Assembly (NCBI GenBank): GCA_050011895.1
Contig: JBEKIF010000072.1
Location: forward strand, 1-20,812
Direction: 5' to 3'
DNA from: DATBGO01 sp050011895
GTDB taxonomy: Bacteria > Actinomycetota > Actinomycetes > Streptosporangiales > Streptosporangiaceae
DNA: 20,812 nucleotides
Below, piece after piece: positions 8,111 to 16,114 of this stretch. Below the pieces are notes generated by a model that had not been told where the DNA came from, ran no database searches, and was given only the letters and a program-made list of their open reading frames with translations. The position numbers and the translations under genes were made by a program. The first letter of the stretch is position 1; each line of letters begins with the position of its first letter.

Positions 8111-8457
8111 CGCTATGTCCGCCAGCTTGAGAAGGCAGGCCTCGTGCTGCGTAGCCGGGACGAGGGTACTTCAGGCCGCCCGCCGGGCAGCCGCGTGAGG
8201 TACATATCCACGTCTGCGCTGCGGGCAGCGAGTGGGAGAACGACCACCTGCTGTTCGGCGAGTTTCTCCGGGCCGACGCGGCGGCCTGCCGCCGCTAAGC
8301 CGAGGCTAAGCGGGCCAACGTCGGAAGGTGGAGCGACGACGGCTGGGCCTACACCGAGGCCAAGACCAGTGTCGTCCCCGACATCCTGGAACAGGCCACG
8401 AACTGGGCACGGGTCACGGGCTGGGTCCCGCCGCCCTACTCACCATCTTCCTGGTAG
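8111..8457 (+). pseudogene. GrpB-family (UPF0157) remnant, frameshifted and interrupted
   Basis: The frame beginning near 8111 gives YVRQLEKAGLVLRSRDEG up to about 8166. The reading then shifts by one and continues as YFRPPAGQPREVHIHVC, E-W-E-N-D-H-L-L-F, F-L-R-A-D-A-A-A, and after an in-frame TAA (8296-8298) A-E-A-K-R-A-N-V-G-R-W-S and AYTEAKTSVV, ending at TAG 8457. These are the successive conserved motifs of the C-terminal half of GrpB-family proteins, a nucleotidyltransferase-fold family. The shift removes the two residues (usually H-R) expected between D-E-G and Y-F, so it looks like a small deletion. The N-terminal half is missing, so the gene is dead. Confidence 0.8.
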
Positions 8458-8549
8458 GGGCCTCCGGCGAAGGTGCCCCGTATGAGTCAGCGCATCGCTG
8501 GTGTCACCCGTACGGCGTCGAAGCCGAACTGGTTTGTACAGCCTGGCCA

Positions 8550-8740
8550 CTAGTGCCGCTGCCCGACCTCGGCATGCGCCTCGATCGTTGCCTCCACGCC
8601 CACCATCGCCGCCAGCAGGTGAACCGCTTGCCCTCAGCGCCCTTGGCTCCTCGGGCGGTCTTGCCGTCCACCCTGACCTGCGCAAGCGTCTCCGGCCGCC
8701 CGGCGAGATCATCGCCGTCCCGCGCTCGATCCGCGGCAGG
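8550..8740 (-). pseudogene. ISAs1-family transposase fragment
   Basis: On the minus strand the translation gives VRVDGKTARGAKGAEGKR, then after a one-base shift near 8622 H-L-L-A-A-M-V-G-V-E-A-T-I and A-E-V-G-Q-R-H before TAG at 8552-8550. D-G-K-T-x-R-G followed by H-L-L-A-A and x-x-E-V-G-x-K/R is the catalytic-core signature of ISAs1-type (H-repeat-associated) transposases. Both ends of the element are missing, and I saw no flanking inverted repeats. Confidence 0.7.
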
Positions 8741-8933
8741 TGATCAGGTGGTGCGGAACTGAAGAGGGGCGGTTACCCTGCACGCAGCTGGGCCGTCCTT
8801 TGAGCGCTGGCGGCTGACGTCCTGGGCTGGAGAGGCATGTCCGGCAAGCTAGGTTATGCCGATGCCGTCAAGCTGCCCGGTGGGTCGGTGCTGTTGGTCG
8901 GGAGGTGCTGGCGCCGCCTGGTTGCGCGGGGTG

Positions 8934-9749
8934 TCACGAGACGTACTCGTGCGGCAGCTTCTCGCCCGCCTCGACCGCGATCGGCAGGTGATTCTCCGCA
9001 GGCGGCAGCGGGCAGGTGGCGAACTCGGTGTACGCGCACGGCAGGTTCACCGCCCTGTTGAAGTCGAGCGTCACCGCGCCGTCCGTGTCGGGCTCTGCCA
9101 CCTGCAGCGCACGGTTGGCCGGGTAGGTGGTGACGCCCGAGGTGGCGTCGGTGAACAGGATGTTCAGGCTGCCCGGCGAATGGCCGTTGAACGCCGTGAG
9201 TCGGAATTGCTGGCCATCGCGCTCGAACTCGACATAGCCGGGTGCGGCGTAGACGTGCTGGAGACCCTCGGCGACTGAGCCCACCGTGGTCGGGCGCGGC
9301 TCGGTGAAGGGTACGAATCTGGCCGGGATGACCCACCGGAGGTCGGGCTCGTAGGCAGGCACTCCGGCGAAGCGCACGCGCAGCGGATGCTCGGGATGCC
9401 GCGGGCGCACGATGTCGTAGCCGCCGCGCCTGGCTACCTCGATGACGGCGTCACCGGCCACGGCGTTGATACCGCCGCGCTCCGGGATCGGGCCGAAGGC
9501 GTACTGCCCGGTCACGTGGGCGTCGCCGATAATCAGTTCCTCCGCCTCACCGAGCTCGACCGTGACACCGTCGGCGTCACTACGCCAGGTCCCCGGCGCA
9601 TCGGGGAAATGCTGCGGCTCAGCGGTCAGCCAGTTCAGGCTCGTGATCGCGAGAAAGCCGTGCTCACCCGCCAGCACGGCCTCGTGCTGGCGGCGCCAGT
9701 CAGCCCAGTCCTGTTCGAAGGTGGTTCTGTCAATGTCCTGCACGGTCAT
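8934..9749 (-). CDS. DUF1684 family protein
   Basis: Start ATG 9749 is preceded by GAGAGG and AGGG; an open upstream extension to 9860 lies in transposon debris and is unlikely. The 271-residue soluble protein has no signal peptide. It carries the DUF1684 hallmarks: F-x-x-D-W-x-x-W-R near the N-terminus, G-F-L-A-I-T-x-L-N-W-L (31-41), and the C-terminal core D-F-N-R-A-x-N-x-P-C-A-Y-T with F-A-T-C-P-L-P-P-A-E-N (229-253). This family is widespread in actinobacteria and proteobacteria and has no established biochemical role that I can state. It stands alone, next to a broken transposase, and is not clearly in an operon. Confidence 0.88.
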   Translation of the reverse strand: MTVQDIDRTTFEQDWADWRRQHEAVLAGEHGFLAITSLNWLTAEPQHFPDAPGTWRSDADGVTVELGEAEELIIGDAHVTGQYAFGPIPERGGINAVAGDAVIEVARRGGYDIVRPRHPEHPLRVRFAGVPAYEPDLRWVIPARFVPFTEPRPTTVGSVAEGLQHVYAAPGYVEFERDGQQFRLTAFNGHSPGSLNILFTDATSGVTTYPANRALQVAEPDTDGAVTLDFNRAVNLPCAYTEFATCPLPPAENHLPIAVEAGEKLPHEYVS

Positions 9750-9874
9750 GGCTGCCCTGCCTCTCGCTGGCCGTCTCGCAATGTCCTGCAATGGCCGCTG
9801 GAATAGTAGGGGTAAGAAGGGGGACACGCGCCTTATTCCCGTCGGCTGTCCTGGCAGCATGCGGTTGCCGGAGG

Positions 9875-10098
9875 CGGCCGGGCCGGCGTTTGATCCGCTG
9901 CAGGGAGAGGTCTGGCGACGGGGTGGTCGGGCCGGGGCGGGCGGAGTTCCCGGCTGCGGTTGGGTCGTCGTCCGTTGTATTGGGCCTCGTACTCGGTCAT
10001 CACGATGCGCAGGTGTCGTTCACCGAGGATCAGCATCCGGTCGGTGACTTCGGTCGGGTGGTGAGCACGAGCCTTTCGGCATAGGCGTTGGCACCCCA
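9875..10098 (-). pseudogene. rve-type (IS3/IS481-like) transposase C-terminal remnant
   Basis: The minus strand gives A-N-A-Y-A-E-R-L-V near 10090, then in another frame EVTDRMLILGERHLRIVMTE, Y-N-G-R-R-P-N-R and R-P-P-R-P-D-H-P-V-A, then after a second shift near 9910 D-L-S-L-Q-R-I-K-R-R-P. This is the end of an integrase-core transposase, including the last catalytic Glu region (the E of A-Y-A-E-R) and the usual Y-N-x-x-R-P-H motif. At least two frameshifts and the loss of everything upstream make it inactive. The exact family is uncertain. Confidence 0.75.
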
Positions 10099-10146
10099 CA
10101 GGGGATCCATGCCGCGCGATAAAGACTAGTAATCCGACCTAATAGA

Positions 10147-10176
10147 TTGACATTGTGCCAGATCACGCAGGAAACT
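10147..10176 (+). promoter_or_regulatory. Possible promoter for the APC permease
   Basis: A perfect TTGACA (10147-10152) is followed, at about 18 nt, by GAAACT, a poor -10. It lies about 60-90 bases before the permease ATG. The -35 match is exact but the -10 is weak, so this is tentative. Confidence 0.3.
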
Positions 10177-10235
10177 CATGGTGAGTCTTGCCCTGCCTGG
10201 CTCGCCGCCTGCAGCGCACCAGAGAGTAGGTCCGC

Positions 10236-11726
10236 ATGGCTGCTCCTGATATCCCAATCCCAACGCGCCCTGACGCCCGGCCGCCTGGCCGAAGCGGCCT
10301 CGCGCGGCACACGGTCGGCCTGCCCGGGGTGCTGTTCCAGTCGGTCACGTTCATGGCTCCCGGTGCTGCGGTCGCCACCTCGCTGGCTGTCGCGGCGGGC
10401 TTCGCTGGCGGGGCGTTGCCGCTCTCCATTGTCCTGACCATGATCGCCGCGCTCATCGTCGCCAGCTCGATCGGGCAGCTTGCCAAGCACCTGCCGTCTG
10501 CGGGCAGCATCTACACTTACCCGGCGCAGGGCCTGCACCCGGTCGTGGGCTATCTGGTCGGCTGGGGATACGCGATGATCACCGGCCTCGTCGGGCCGAT
10601 CGTGAACCTGCTGATCGGATACTTCGTCGGCACCATCTTGAACACCGAGTTCGGCTGGAACTTCAAGGCCATGTGGATCACGTTCATGCTGGTATCGGCG
10701 GCCCTGACGGCGCTGCTGGGCTACCGCGGCGTCAAGCTCGGCACCCGGTTCGGCGTGGTACTCGGCGCTTTCGAGATCGTCGTGTTCGTCGCGCTGTCGA
10801 TCTGGATGATCGTGAAGGCAGGTTCTAGCGCGCAGACGCTCAGCGTGTTCACGCTGAAGTTCGCGACGGTCAAGGGCTTCACCGGGGTGTCCGGGCTGGT
10901 CGCCGGCTCGGTCTTCGTCATGCTGGCTTTCATCGGGTTCGAGGCTGCCGCACCGCTCGCAGAGGAGGCGCGAGCGCCGCGCCGGACCGTGCCGCGAGCC
11001 GTGATCGGATCGTGCGCGCTGGTCGGCATCTTCTTTCTGTTCACGACGTACGCGGCGGACGTCTACATCGGGCCCGCGCATATGAGCACTCTCGGCTCAC
11101 TCGGCGGCGGCAGTCCCTGGATCCTGTTCGCGAGGCAACTCTGGGGAGTCGGCTGGGTGGTCGTCTTCCTCGCCGTGGTCAACTCCTTCTTCGCCAACGG
11201 CAACTCGGCTCAGATAGCCGCGACCCGCACCTGGTACGCGATGGGGCGGATCAGGCTACTGCCCGCGGCGTTCGAGCGGACCAGCCCAAGGTACGAGTCT
11301 CCGGTGCTGGGGATCGTGGTGCAGACCCTGGCAACAGTGGTGATCGCGTTCCCGCTCGCCCTCGGCTACGGGCCCGTGATCGCGTTCGAGCTGCTCGCGA
11401 CGATCCTCACAGCCGTGATGCTCTGCATCTACATCGTGATCAACATCTCCACCATCGGCTACTATCTGCGTAAAGCCAGGGACGAGTTCAACCTGCTGCT
11501 GCATCTCGTCCTCCCGGCCATCGGCACCGTGATCCTCATCCCTGTGCTGGCCGCCGCGGTCGGCGTCGGCTCGTCGGTGCTGAAGTTCGTCTCGCCGCTG
11601 CCTTATCCGATCAGCGAAGCCGGACTCGTCGTCGGCATCTGGTTCCTGGTCGGCGTGATCTACCTGGCGTACCTGCTGCGGCTGCATCCGGAACGGGTCC
11701 GCGACATGGACAAGATCTTCGACTGA
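10236..11726 (+). CDS. APC-family amino acid/polyamine permease
   Basis: The 496-residue protein begins with about 35 polar residues and then shows about 12 membrane helices. Family signs are the F-M-A-P-G-A-A motif in helix 1 (unwound segment), the S-A-G-S-I-Y-T-Y sequence after helix 2, and F-x-G-F-E-A-A-A-P-L-A-E-E-x-x-x-P-R-R-T-V-P-R-A after helix 6, where the conserved Glu and the P-R-x-x-P-R-A loop are typical of APC transporters. It probably takes up an amino acid or amine by proton symport. The substrate cannot be read from the sequence, and no catabolic gene lies beside it. The ATG has only a weak ribosome site (GAGAG about 10 nt upstream). A long open frame on the opposite strand is a GC-bias artefact. 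Confidence 0.9.
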   Translation: MAAPDIPIPTRPDARPPGRSGLARHTVGLPGVLFQSVTFMAPGAAVATSLAVAAGFAGGALPLSIVLTMIAALIVASSIGQLAKHLPSAGSIYTYPAQGLHPVVGYLVGWGYAMITGLVGPIVNLLIGYFVGTILNTEFGWNFKAMWITFMLVSAALTALLGYRGVKLGTRFGVVLGAFEIVVFVALSIWMIVKAGSSAQTLSVFTLKFATVKGFTGVSGLVAGSVFVMLAFIGFEAAAPLAEEARAPRRTVPRAVIGSCALVGIFFLFTTYAADVYIGPAHMSTLGSLGGGSPWILFARQLWGVGWVVVFLAVVNSFFANGNSAQIAATRTWYAMGRIRLLPAAFERTSPRYESPVLGIVVQTLATVVIAFPLALGYGPVIAFELLATILTAVMLCIYIVINISTIGYYLRKARDEFNLLLHLVLPAIGTVILIPVLAAAVGVGSSVLKFVSPLPYPISEAGLVVGIWFLVGVIYLAYLLRLHPERVRDMDKIFD

Positions 11727-11884
11727 AGAGCTGGGACTAGCAAGCTGCGTCGGTCGCTGATACGGTCGGCGCGCGGCCCACGGGACGCAGGCAGCTGCGC
11801 TGCTCGGCCGGGCGCATGTAGTCGCTGAAGGTCAGGAAGGTGCCGCTCGGTGCGTCATTATCCCGCTCCCGGCCGTCGTGTTTA

Positions 11885-11915
11885 GGTCGCCCTTTCGGGC
11901 GATCGCATGCGATCG
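11885..11915. repeat. Overlapping hairpin and 16-bp perfect palindrome
   Basis: GGTCGCCC-TTTC-GGGCGATC (11885-11904) forms an 8-bp stem with one G-T pair and a 4-nt loop. Its right arm is reused in the perfect palindrome CGATCGCATGCGATCG (11900-11915). It sits between the convergent permease and barrel-protein genes, so a bidirectional terminator is plausible, though no T-run is present. The rest of 11727-11988 shows no gene. Confidence 0.45.
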
Positions 11916-11988
11916 GCTGCGCCGAACCCCCGGCCGCCACTCGCCAGGGTCGCCGCGCCTACGAGGAGGCGGGAAGGTGAACGGCCTG

Positions 11989-12465
11989 TCAGTGCTCCAG
12001 GTGGAAGGTCAGTATCCCTATCCCCTCGGTTGCCGAGACCAGCTGGACGCGAAGCTCACCCTTCGCGCCCTCATACTTGCCGGAGCCGCCAGTGATGGGC
12101 GCAACATACGGCGCCGTTGAGCCAAGGATAACCAGCGCCTGGGCGGTGATCTGCCCGCCGGGGAACGAGTACGTAGCGATGCACTGCGCCTCCTGGCGCG
12201 CCACGGACACGTTCGTGCACACCGAACCCGCGTGCCCAACCTGGTTTCCGCCCTGCAGCAGCTTCTGGGAGAGCACGATCTCGTTACCAAGGGCGAACCC
12301 CGTGCCACCAAGATCAAGGAGCTTCAGCTCCGTGTCGACGGCGGTCACGCGGATGGTCTGGTCCTGAGCGGCGTGACCAGTCGAACCTAAGGCGGGAAGA
12401 GCTATACCAACTGCCAGTGCCAGCACTGCAATGACTGCGCCGAGCGCGCCTAGCCGCTTGCCCAT
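11989..12465 (-). CDS. Secreted allene-oxide-cyclase-like/dirigent-like barrel protein
   Basis: Start ATG 12465 follows AAGGGGGA at 6 nt. The 158-residue product has a signal peptide (hydrophobic about 8-25; cut probably in the S-T-G-H-A-A-Q region, 28-34). The mature part matches the bacterial allene-oxide-cyclase-barrel/dirigent-like pattern: G-F-A-L-G-N-E-I-V (56-64), G-x-x-V-G-x-x-G-x-x-C (73-83), a second Cys (C95), F-P-G-G-Q-I-T-A-Q (101-109) and I-T-G-G-S-G-K-Y-E-G-A-K-G-E (124-137). C83 and C95 may form a disulfide. These small secreted barrels are common in actinomycetes; the ligand or reaction is unknown. It is a single-gene unit. Confidence 0.82.
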   Translation of the reverse strand: MGKRLGALGAVIAVLALAVGIALPALGSTGHAAQDQTIRVTAVDTELKLLDLGGTGFALGNEIVLSQKLLQGGNQVGHAGSVCTNVSVARQEAQCIATYSFPGGQITAQALVILGSTAPYVAPITGGSGKYEGAKGELRVQLVSATEGIGILTFHLEH

Positions 12466-12528
12466 AGAGTTCCCCCTTGCTCCGCCAGCCATCCTTGCGA
12501 CGGCCATTTCGTCTACTTCTGCCCAGTC

Positions 12529-12669
12529 CTACAGGACCGGGGATACGATCTGCAAGATCTTGCCGCGGTCACCGGCCTTGAGGATGAGCACCTCGCGGCC
12601 GACCAGCGTCAGGGTGATGTCAAACGGCGAGTGCCACCTGGCCCCGTTGCAGGTCTTCGCCGCTCGCAT
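12529..12669 (-). CDS. Short hypothetical ORF (46 residues)
   Basis: From ATG 12669 to TAG 12529 the frame is open and almost every codon ends in G or C, as in the real genes nearby. The product contains H-S-P-F-D-I-T-L-T-L-V-G-R-E-V-L-I-L-K, which has a beta-hairpin-like alternation, then G-D-R-G-K-I-L-Q-I-V. I do not recognise it. There is no clear ribosome site, so it may be a genuine small protein or the surviving end of a lost gene. It lies just upstream of the barrel-protein gene in the same direction. Confidence 0.35.
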   Translation of the reverse strand: MRAAKTCNGARWHSPFDITLTLVGREVLILKAGDRGKILQIVSPVL

Positions 12670-12734
12670 GGACGTAGGTCTCTGGTGAACGCCGAGTCGT
12701 AACGGCCCGCAACGGGAGGATGGGGGAAGACGGC

Positions 12735-13451
12735 ATGGTGGCAGCGACGCGGACCTCTAGCGCGTGGGAGCGGTACGCCTGGGTGGCGGGCATCCTTTAC
12801 GTGATCGCGCTGGTGGCCGAGACCGTGGTCGGGGTGCTCGGCGGCGGCTTGAGCCAGAACGCCTCGGCGGCGAAGATCGCGAACACGCTTTACGACCACC
12901 GCGGGCGACTGCTGGTGATCACATACCTATCCGTCGTCTATGCCGCCATGTTCCTGATCTACCTGACCAAGCTGTACGACCTGCTGCGCGGGGACACGGC
13001 TCGGTCGCGGTTCCTTGGCTCGCTGGTGCTAGCTGGCGGAACGCTCTTTATTGCCCTGCATGCCGTCAGCGACATCGGCATCAACGGCTTGCTCGGCGCG
13101 AAGCTCGCGTCGTTCGGGTCCCGGCACGATCAGGGCATGTCCTACACGCTGTACCTGGTGACCTATGGCCTGGACAGCGTCGGGGACGTGTTCGGCAGTC
13201 TCTTTGCTTGCGCGGCAGGCGTGCTGGTGATCGGGCGCGGCGTGCTGCCGCGCTGGCTCGGGTGGGTGTCGATCCTAGTCGGGATCCTGTTCTTCCTCCA
13301 GGGGTTCGGCCTCGGCGGCGTCATCGCCTCGTTCGGGCTCGTTCTCGACCTCATCGGGTTCGTGCTGTTCCTGATCTTCGTCCTGGTGAGCAGCGTCATC
13401 TTGCTAACACGCGACAAAACGTTCCCCGGCACCGCCGCTGGAATCGAGTAG
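12735..13451 (+). CDS. DUF4386-like integral membrane protein
   Basis: ATG 12735 is preferred because GGGGGAAG lies 5 nt upstream; ATG 12720, five codons earlier, has its GGGAGG touching the start codon. The 238-residue protein has about six membrane helices. The layout (a short N-terminus ending in W-V-A-G-I-L-Y, an extracytoplasmic loop with N-A-S-A-A-K-I-A-N-T-L, then R-F-L-G-S-L and R-G-V-L-P-R-W-L-G-W in the cytoplasmic loop before the last pair) is like the DUF4386 family, which has no known biochemical role. It is not in an operon. Confidence 0.72.
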   Translation: MVAATRTSSAWERYAWVAGILYVIALVAETVVGVLGGGLSQNASAAKIANTLYDHRGRLLVITYLSVVYAAMFLIYLTKLYDLLRGDTARSRFLGSLVLAGGTLFIALHAVSDIGINGLLGAKLASFGSRHDQGMSYTLYLVTYGLDSVGDVFGSLFACAAGVLVIGRGVLPRWLGWVSILVGILFFLQGFGLGGVIASFGLVLDLIGFVLFLIFVLVSSVILLTRDKTFPGTAAGIE

Positions 13452-14176
13452 ACAACTACATCTTCGAGGCACGTTGGTGCAGAGGCCAAATCGGCTGTAT
13501 CCATTACTTGTGGAGTGACGCACCTTATCGCCGGGGTGGTTGCGGCGGCGGGCGTTCGTGCTGTTCTTTGCCTTGTGCTGTCAGTTCCGGTTGATGCCGG
13601 GTACGCGGCGCTGGCAAACCGACCAGGACCGCAGGGAGCGTCGGCGACCAGGGATCGGAAGCGGCGCGACGGGCTGAGCGTCGTCGTCATCTTCGTTCCT
13701 GGAACCCCTACCGCGTCAGGGTGTCGGCATCGCTGCTCAGGAATCGAATCTGCCTCTCTGACCTGGCACTTCATGGATCATGGGTTCCACAGATTGCCCT
13801 GCAGAGTCCCGCACATACCCGCGTCATCCTCGGTTCTCTAGGGTTGCTGTAGGGCCACCCCTAGGGCCGCTCGCGGTGAGCGGGCAGGCGATTGCACGAC
13901 CTTCCGTAGAGATATACACGCACATCCGCTACCAGCCCATACGCCTGTTGACCTGGCGTGATCCTGGTCAGCGTTACGCAATAAGCGGCAGCGTTTAGCG
14001 CCGTTGGGCGGTCAGAATGCGGCCAGCGGTTGGCGCGGCAGACAGACCGTCGGTTCAAGCTGGACCAACATCCTTGATCGGTCCTTCCTGGACCGCGTCG
14101 CACCGTGGTGAGCTGCCGTCCTCCGAGGATTGAGTTGGGCGAGTTTTCCCGGACCTGCGCCGCTTCGACGGGCACA
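13452..14176. other. 725-bp stretch without a recognisable gene
   Basis: All frames are short or lack the G/C-third-position pattern of the neighbouring genes. A GTG-started frame at 13515-13841 begins hydrophobic but resembles no family I know. Near 13906 a frame gives V-E-I-Y-T-H-I, which is faintly like the C-terminus of a tyrosine recombinase, but nothing around it supports that. No tRNA or attachment site was found. Decayed accessory DNA is the likeliest explanation. Confidence 0.5.
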
Positions 14177-14216
14177 GTAACATGAGTTACGCTTCTTATA
14201 CAAGCATTACAAGCAT
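14177..14216 (+). promoter_or_regulatory. Repeat-rich upstream region of the 14241 gene
   Basis: Two repeats sit next to each other: the inverted repeat GTAAC-ATGA-GTTAC (14177-14190) and a perfect 9-bp tandem repeat TACAAGCAT (14199-14207 and 14208-14216). A -10-like TTATAC (14197-14202) overlaps the first TACAAGCAT copy. A repeated operator that a ribbon-helix-helix protein binds to repress its own gene would look like this; that role is inferred. Confidence 0.45.
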
Positions 14217-14240
14217 GGCGAGCAACTCGTGGAGGATGAC

Positions 14241-14801
14241 ATGGGCAAAGGCGTGACTGACCGCATCGAGGAGCAGGTGAGGTCGTTCTTCCCCGCGGCC
14301 GCGATCGCGCGGGTTCAGGTGCTGGAGTACGGCGACGAGCCGGAGGTCGAGCCAGGAGAGACCGCGATCCGGGTCTTCATCAGCCGAGCAGGGCGACCGG
14401 AAGGCAAAGAGGCCAACGAGGAGATCGTAGAGGCGTTCAAGGAGGCTAACCACGCGGTGATCAAAAAGGTGCGTGACGGGCTGCCCCGCTTCATCGGGTG
14501 GGTCGAGTTCCGCGCTGACGGGCCGGTCACGGCGGCAGGGCCTCGGGGTCCCGTCCTCAGGATCGGAGGCCGCGGGGGGCGGGCTAGGGCACTGGATGAA
14601 GTGTCCGAGGAACTGACCCCCGTGATGACCCGGCTTGGGGCCGCCGATCTGGCGACCGTGGACACCCTGATCACCGCGGGCATCGCGAACAGCCGCGCAG
14701 AGGTTCTGCGCTGGGCCGTGGGCCGCATCCGTGAGCACCCGGCATACGCCCAGCTCCAGGAGCGAGTGCACGAGATCGACGAACTCAAGGCTCAGTTCTA
14801 A
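14241..14801 (+). CDS. Hypothetical protein with possible C-terminal ribbon-helix-helix domain
   Basis: Start ATG 14241 follows GGAGG (14231-14235) at 5 nt; a GTG at 14229 is in frame but lies before that site. The 186-residue protein has an acidic N-terminal alpha/beta part (about 1-95), a Gly/Arg-rich linker (about 96-117) and a C-terminal segment, R-L-G-A-A-D-L-A-T-V-D-T-L-I-T-A-G-I-A-N-S followed by R-A-E-V-L-R-W-A-V-G-R-I. Strand, helix, then S-R-A-E-x-x-R-W-A helix is the ribbon-helix-helix (CopG/Arc) pattern. The last residues (about 166-186) form a probable coiled coil. No toxin gene follows it. The upstream tandem repeats support, but do not prove, autoregulation. The N-terminal part is unrecognised. 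Confidence 0.75.
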   Translation: MGKGVTDRIEEQVRSFFPAAAIARVQVLEYGDEPEVEPGETAIRVFISRAGRPEGKEANEEIVEAFKEANHAVIKKVRDGLPRFIGWVEFRADGPVTAAGPRGPVLRIGGRGGRARALDEVSEELTPVMTRLGAADLATVDTLITAGIANSRAEVLRWAVGRIREHPAYAQLQERVHEIDELKAQF

Positions 14802-14912
14802 AGGGCCTTGACCCAGCCGCGGGGCGCGCGCCAGGCCCGCTGCTAGCGGAGTGCTGGACAGTGCTCGGGCGTCCGGCAGGGTCCAGGCTCTTGGCTGCAC
14901 TGTTGGCTGTAC

Positions 14913-14927
14913 GGTCCGTGTCGGACC
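14913..14927 (+). terminator. Possible terminator hairpin after the 14241 gene
   Basis: GGTCCG-TGT-CGGACC forms a perfect 6-bp stem about 110 bases after the stop codon. No T-run follows. The rest of 14802-15066 holds no gene that I can see. Confidence 0.3.
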
Positions 14928-15066
14928 CACGGATTAAAAGACAGGCTCAGCCATGCTCGAAGCCGTCCGAGTCCGTCCGGTGCCTCTGCTGACGAGGGCG
15001 TTCTCATCCGAGCTGGTGCCCGGCAGCTCCGTTGTTCGGCTTCTTTGCTGCCGTAAGGTGGCTGTC

Positions 15067-15261
15067 GTGATCCGTGCTGTGGCGTTCGATGTTGGCGAGG
15101 TCCCGGTGAATGAGGCCCGCGAGTACGGGACGTGGGCTGACTGGCTGGGCGTACCGCGGCATACGTTCTCGGCCGTGTTCGGGGCGGTTATCGCCCGTGG
15201 CTTGGATTACCGGGAGACGTTCCAGGTCTTCAAGCCGGGGTTCTATCTGGATGAGGAATGA
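15067..15261 (+). pseudogene. HAD-superfamily hydrolase, N-terminal remnant
   Basis: From GTG 15067 (AAGGTGG just upstream) the frame gives A-V-A-F-D-V-G-E-V-P-V-N-E, the first HAD motif with its nucleophile Asp, then Y-G-T-W-A-D-W-L-G-V-P-R-H-T-F-S-A-V-F-G, F-Q-V-F-K-P-G-F-Y-L-D-E-E and TGA at 15259-15261. Intact relatives are several times longer (typically over 200 residues). The Ser/Thr, Lys and acidic motifs II-IV are absent downstream, so this is a truncated gene. The remaining DNA to 15686 gives only short frames that I could not identify. Confidence 0.65.
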
Positions 15262-15686
15262 CGGCGCCGAGCTGTGATCCGGCGATCCAGGAGCGGATCC
15301 GCGCGACCGGTATCGGCGAGTACGCCGGAGGAGCGGGCCACAGCGCATGATCATCGGTAGGGCCGTCACCGGGCTTGACGTGCGGTAGTAGCTGCAGGTC
15401 ATGGCACTGATGCGGGTCGGCAGGCGGTAGTGATGGCTCGGACGACGGCAACGGCCGAGGTAAGCGCGTTCACGCCGGCCACTATCTCCACGATCGTCTG
15501 ACCGACGCCTGGGAGGCTCTCGCGCAGCGGGGACGAGTGGCGGTCGAAAGCGAGTCTTCGCGGCGAAAGAGCTACGGGGTAGTGTCAGTCCCAGATGCCG
15601 TTGTCGAACGAATGATGTTCGTCGGCCACGCGGCCGGGGATACCCGGTGCAGCGGTCGTGCCGCACGGCGAGGACTGAGGGCAGCC

Positions 15687-15910
15687 GTGACGCAGACAGC
15701 CAAGGAGCCTGGCATTCGGGCAGCCAGTACGGTGGCGGACAGGGTCACCGAGACGACGCGGCTGACCGGGATCGACATGGCCGCGGTCAGCCGGGCTGTT
15801 GCTCGGGCCTGGTCGCTGCCGCCGCGGCGCAATCGCGTTACCGTGGTCCGGGGCGTGGCCGTGCAAATGTCCGATGGCACCGTGCTGTGGGCCGATCCCC
15901 TCGGGCGCCG
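15687..15910 (+). pseudogene. CocE/NonD-type hydrolase, N-terminal remnant
   Basis: GTG 15687 has GAGGG 5 nt upstream. The translation runs through L-P-P-R-R-N-R-V-T-V-V-R-G-V-A-V and M-S-D-G-T-V-L-W-A-D, the usual start of X-Pro dipeptidyl-peptidase-like (CocE/NonD, S15) hydrolases, where D-G-x-x-L-x-A-D opens the alpha/beta fold. The frame then seems to shift (P-R-A-P-K-P-V-G-D continues in another frame), and the catalytic Ser region and everything after it are missing. The open frame running on to 16118 has no family pattern. Confidence 0.55.
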
Positions 15911-16114
15911 AAACCGGTCGGTGACTGACCGGCGCTCATTGGCGCATGGCCCGGTAGCAAGTCGACGTGTCCTTGGCCGCCAGGCCTCGCGGAACTCATC
16001 CTGGACCCGGAAGGTCGAGGCGCCGTCGCGATGCCGCGGCGGGGACAGGGGCCGCGCCCGAACCTCCGCGCCCAGCGATCAAGTGCGTGGCCCGGATACA
16101 AGGATGGTGCACCG

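Noticed and set aside
10176..11081. 301-codon open frame antisense to the APC permease
   Set aside because: Its product is rich in D/R/H/Q/E with no family pattern, as expected from the complement of hydrophobic G/C-third-position codons; the sense frame is a clear permease.
13730..13770. tRNA-like T-arm (ATTCGATTCC on the minus strand)
   Set aside because: The flanking bases do not pair into a 5-bp stem, and no acceptor, D or anticodon arm could be found.
13900..13960. V-E-I-Y-T-H-I resembling the end of a tyrosine recombinase
   Set aside because: A seven-residue match with no catalytic R-H-R-Y motifs and no attachment-site repeat nearby.
14196..14930. 244-codon antisense frame over the RHH-like gene
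   Set aside because: The sense frame has a ribosome site and a coherent protein; the antisense product is low-complexity and unrecognisable.
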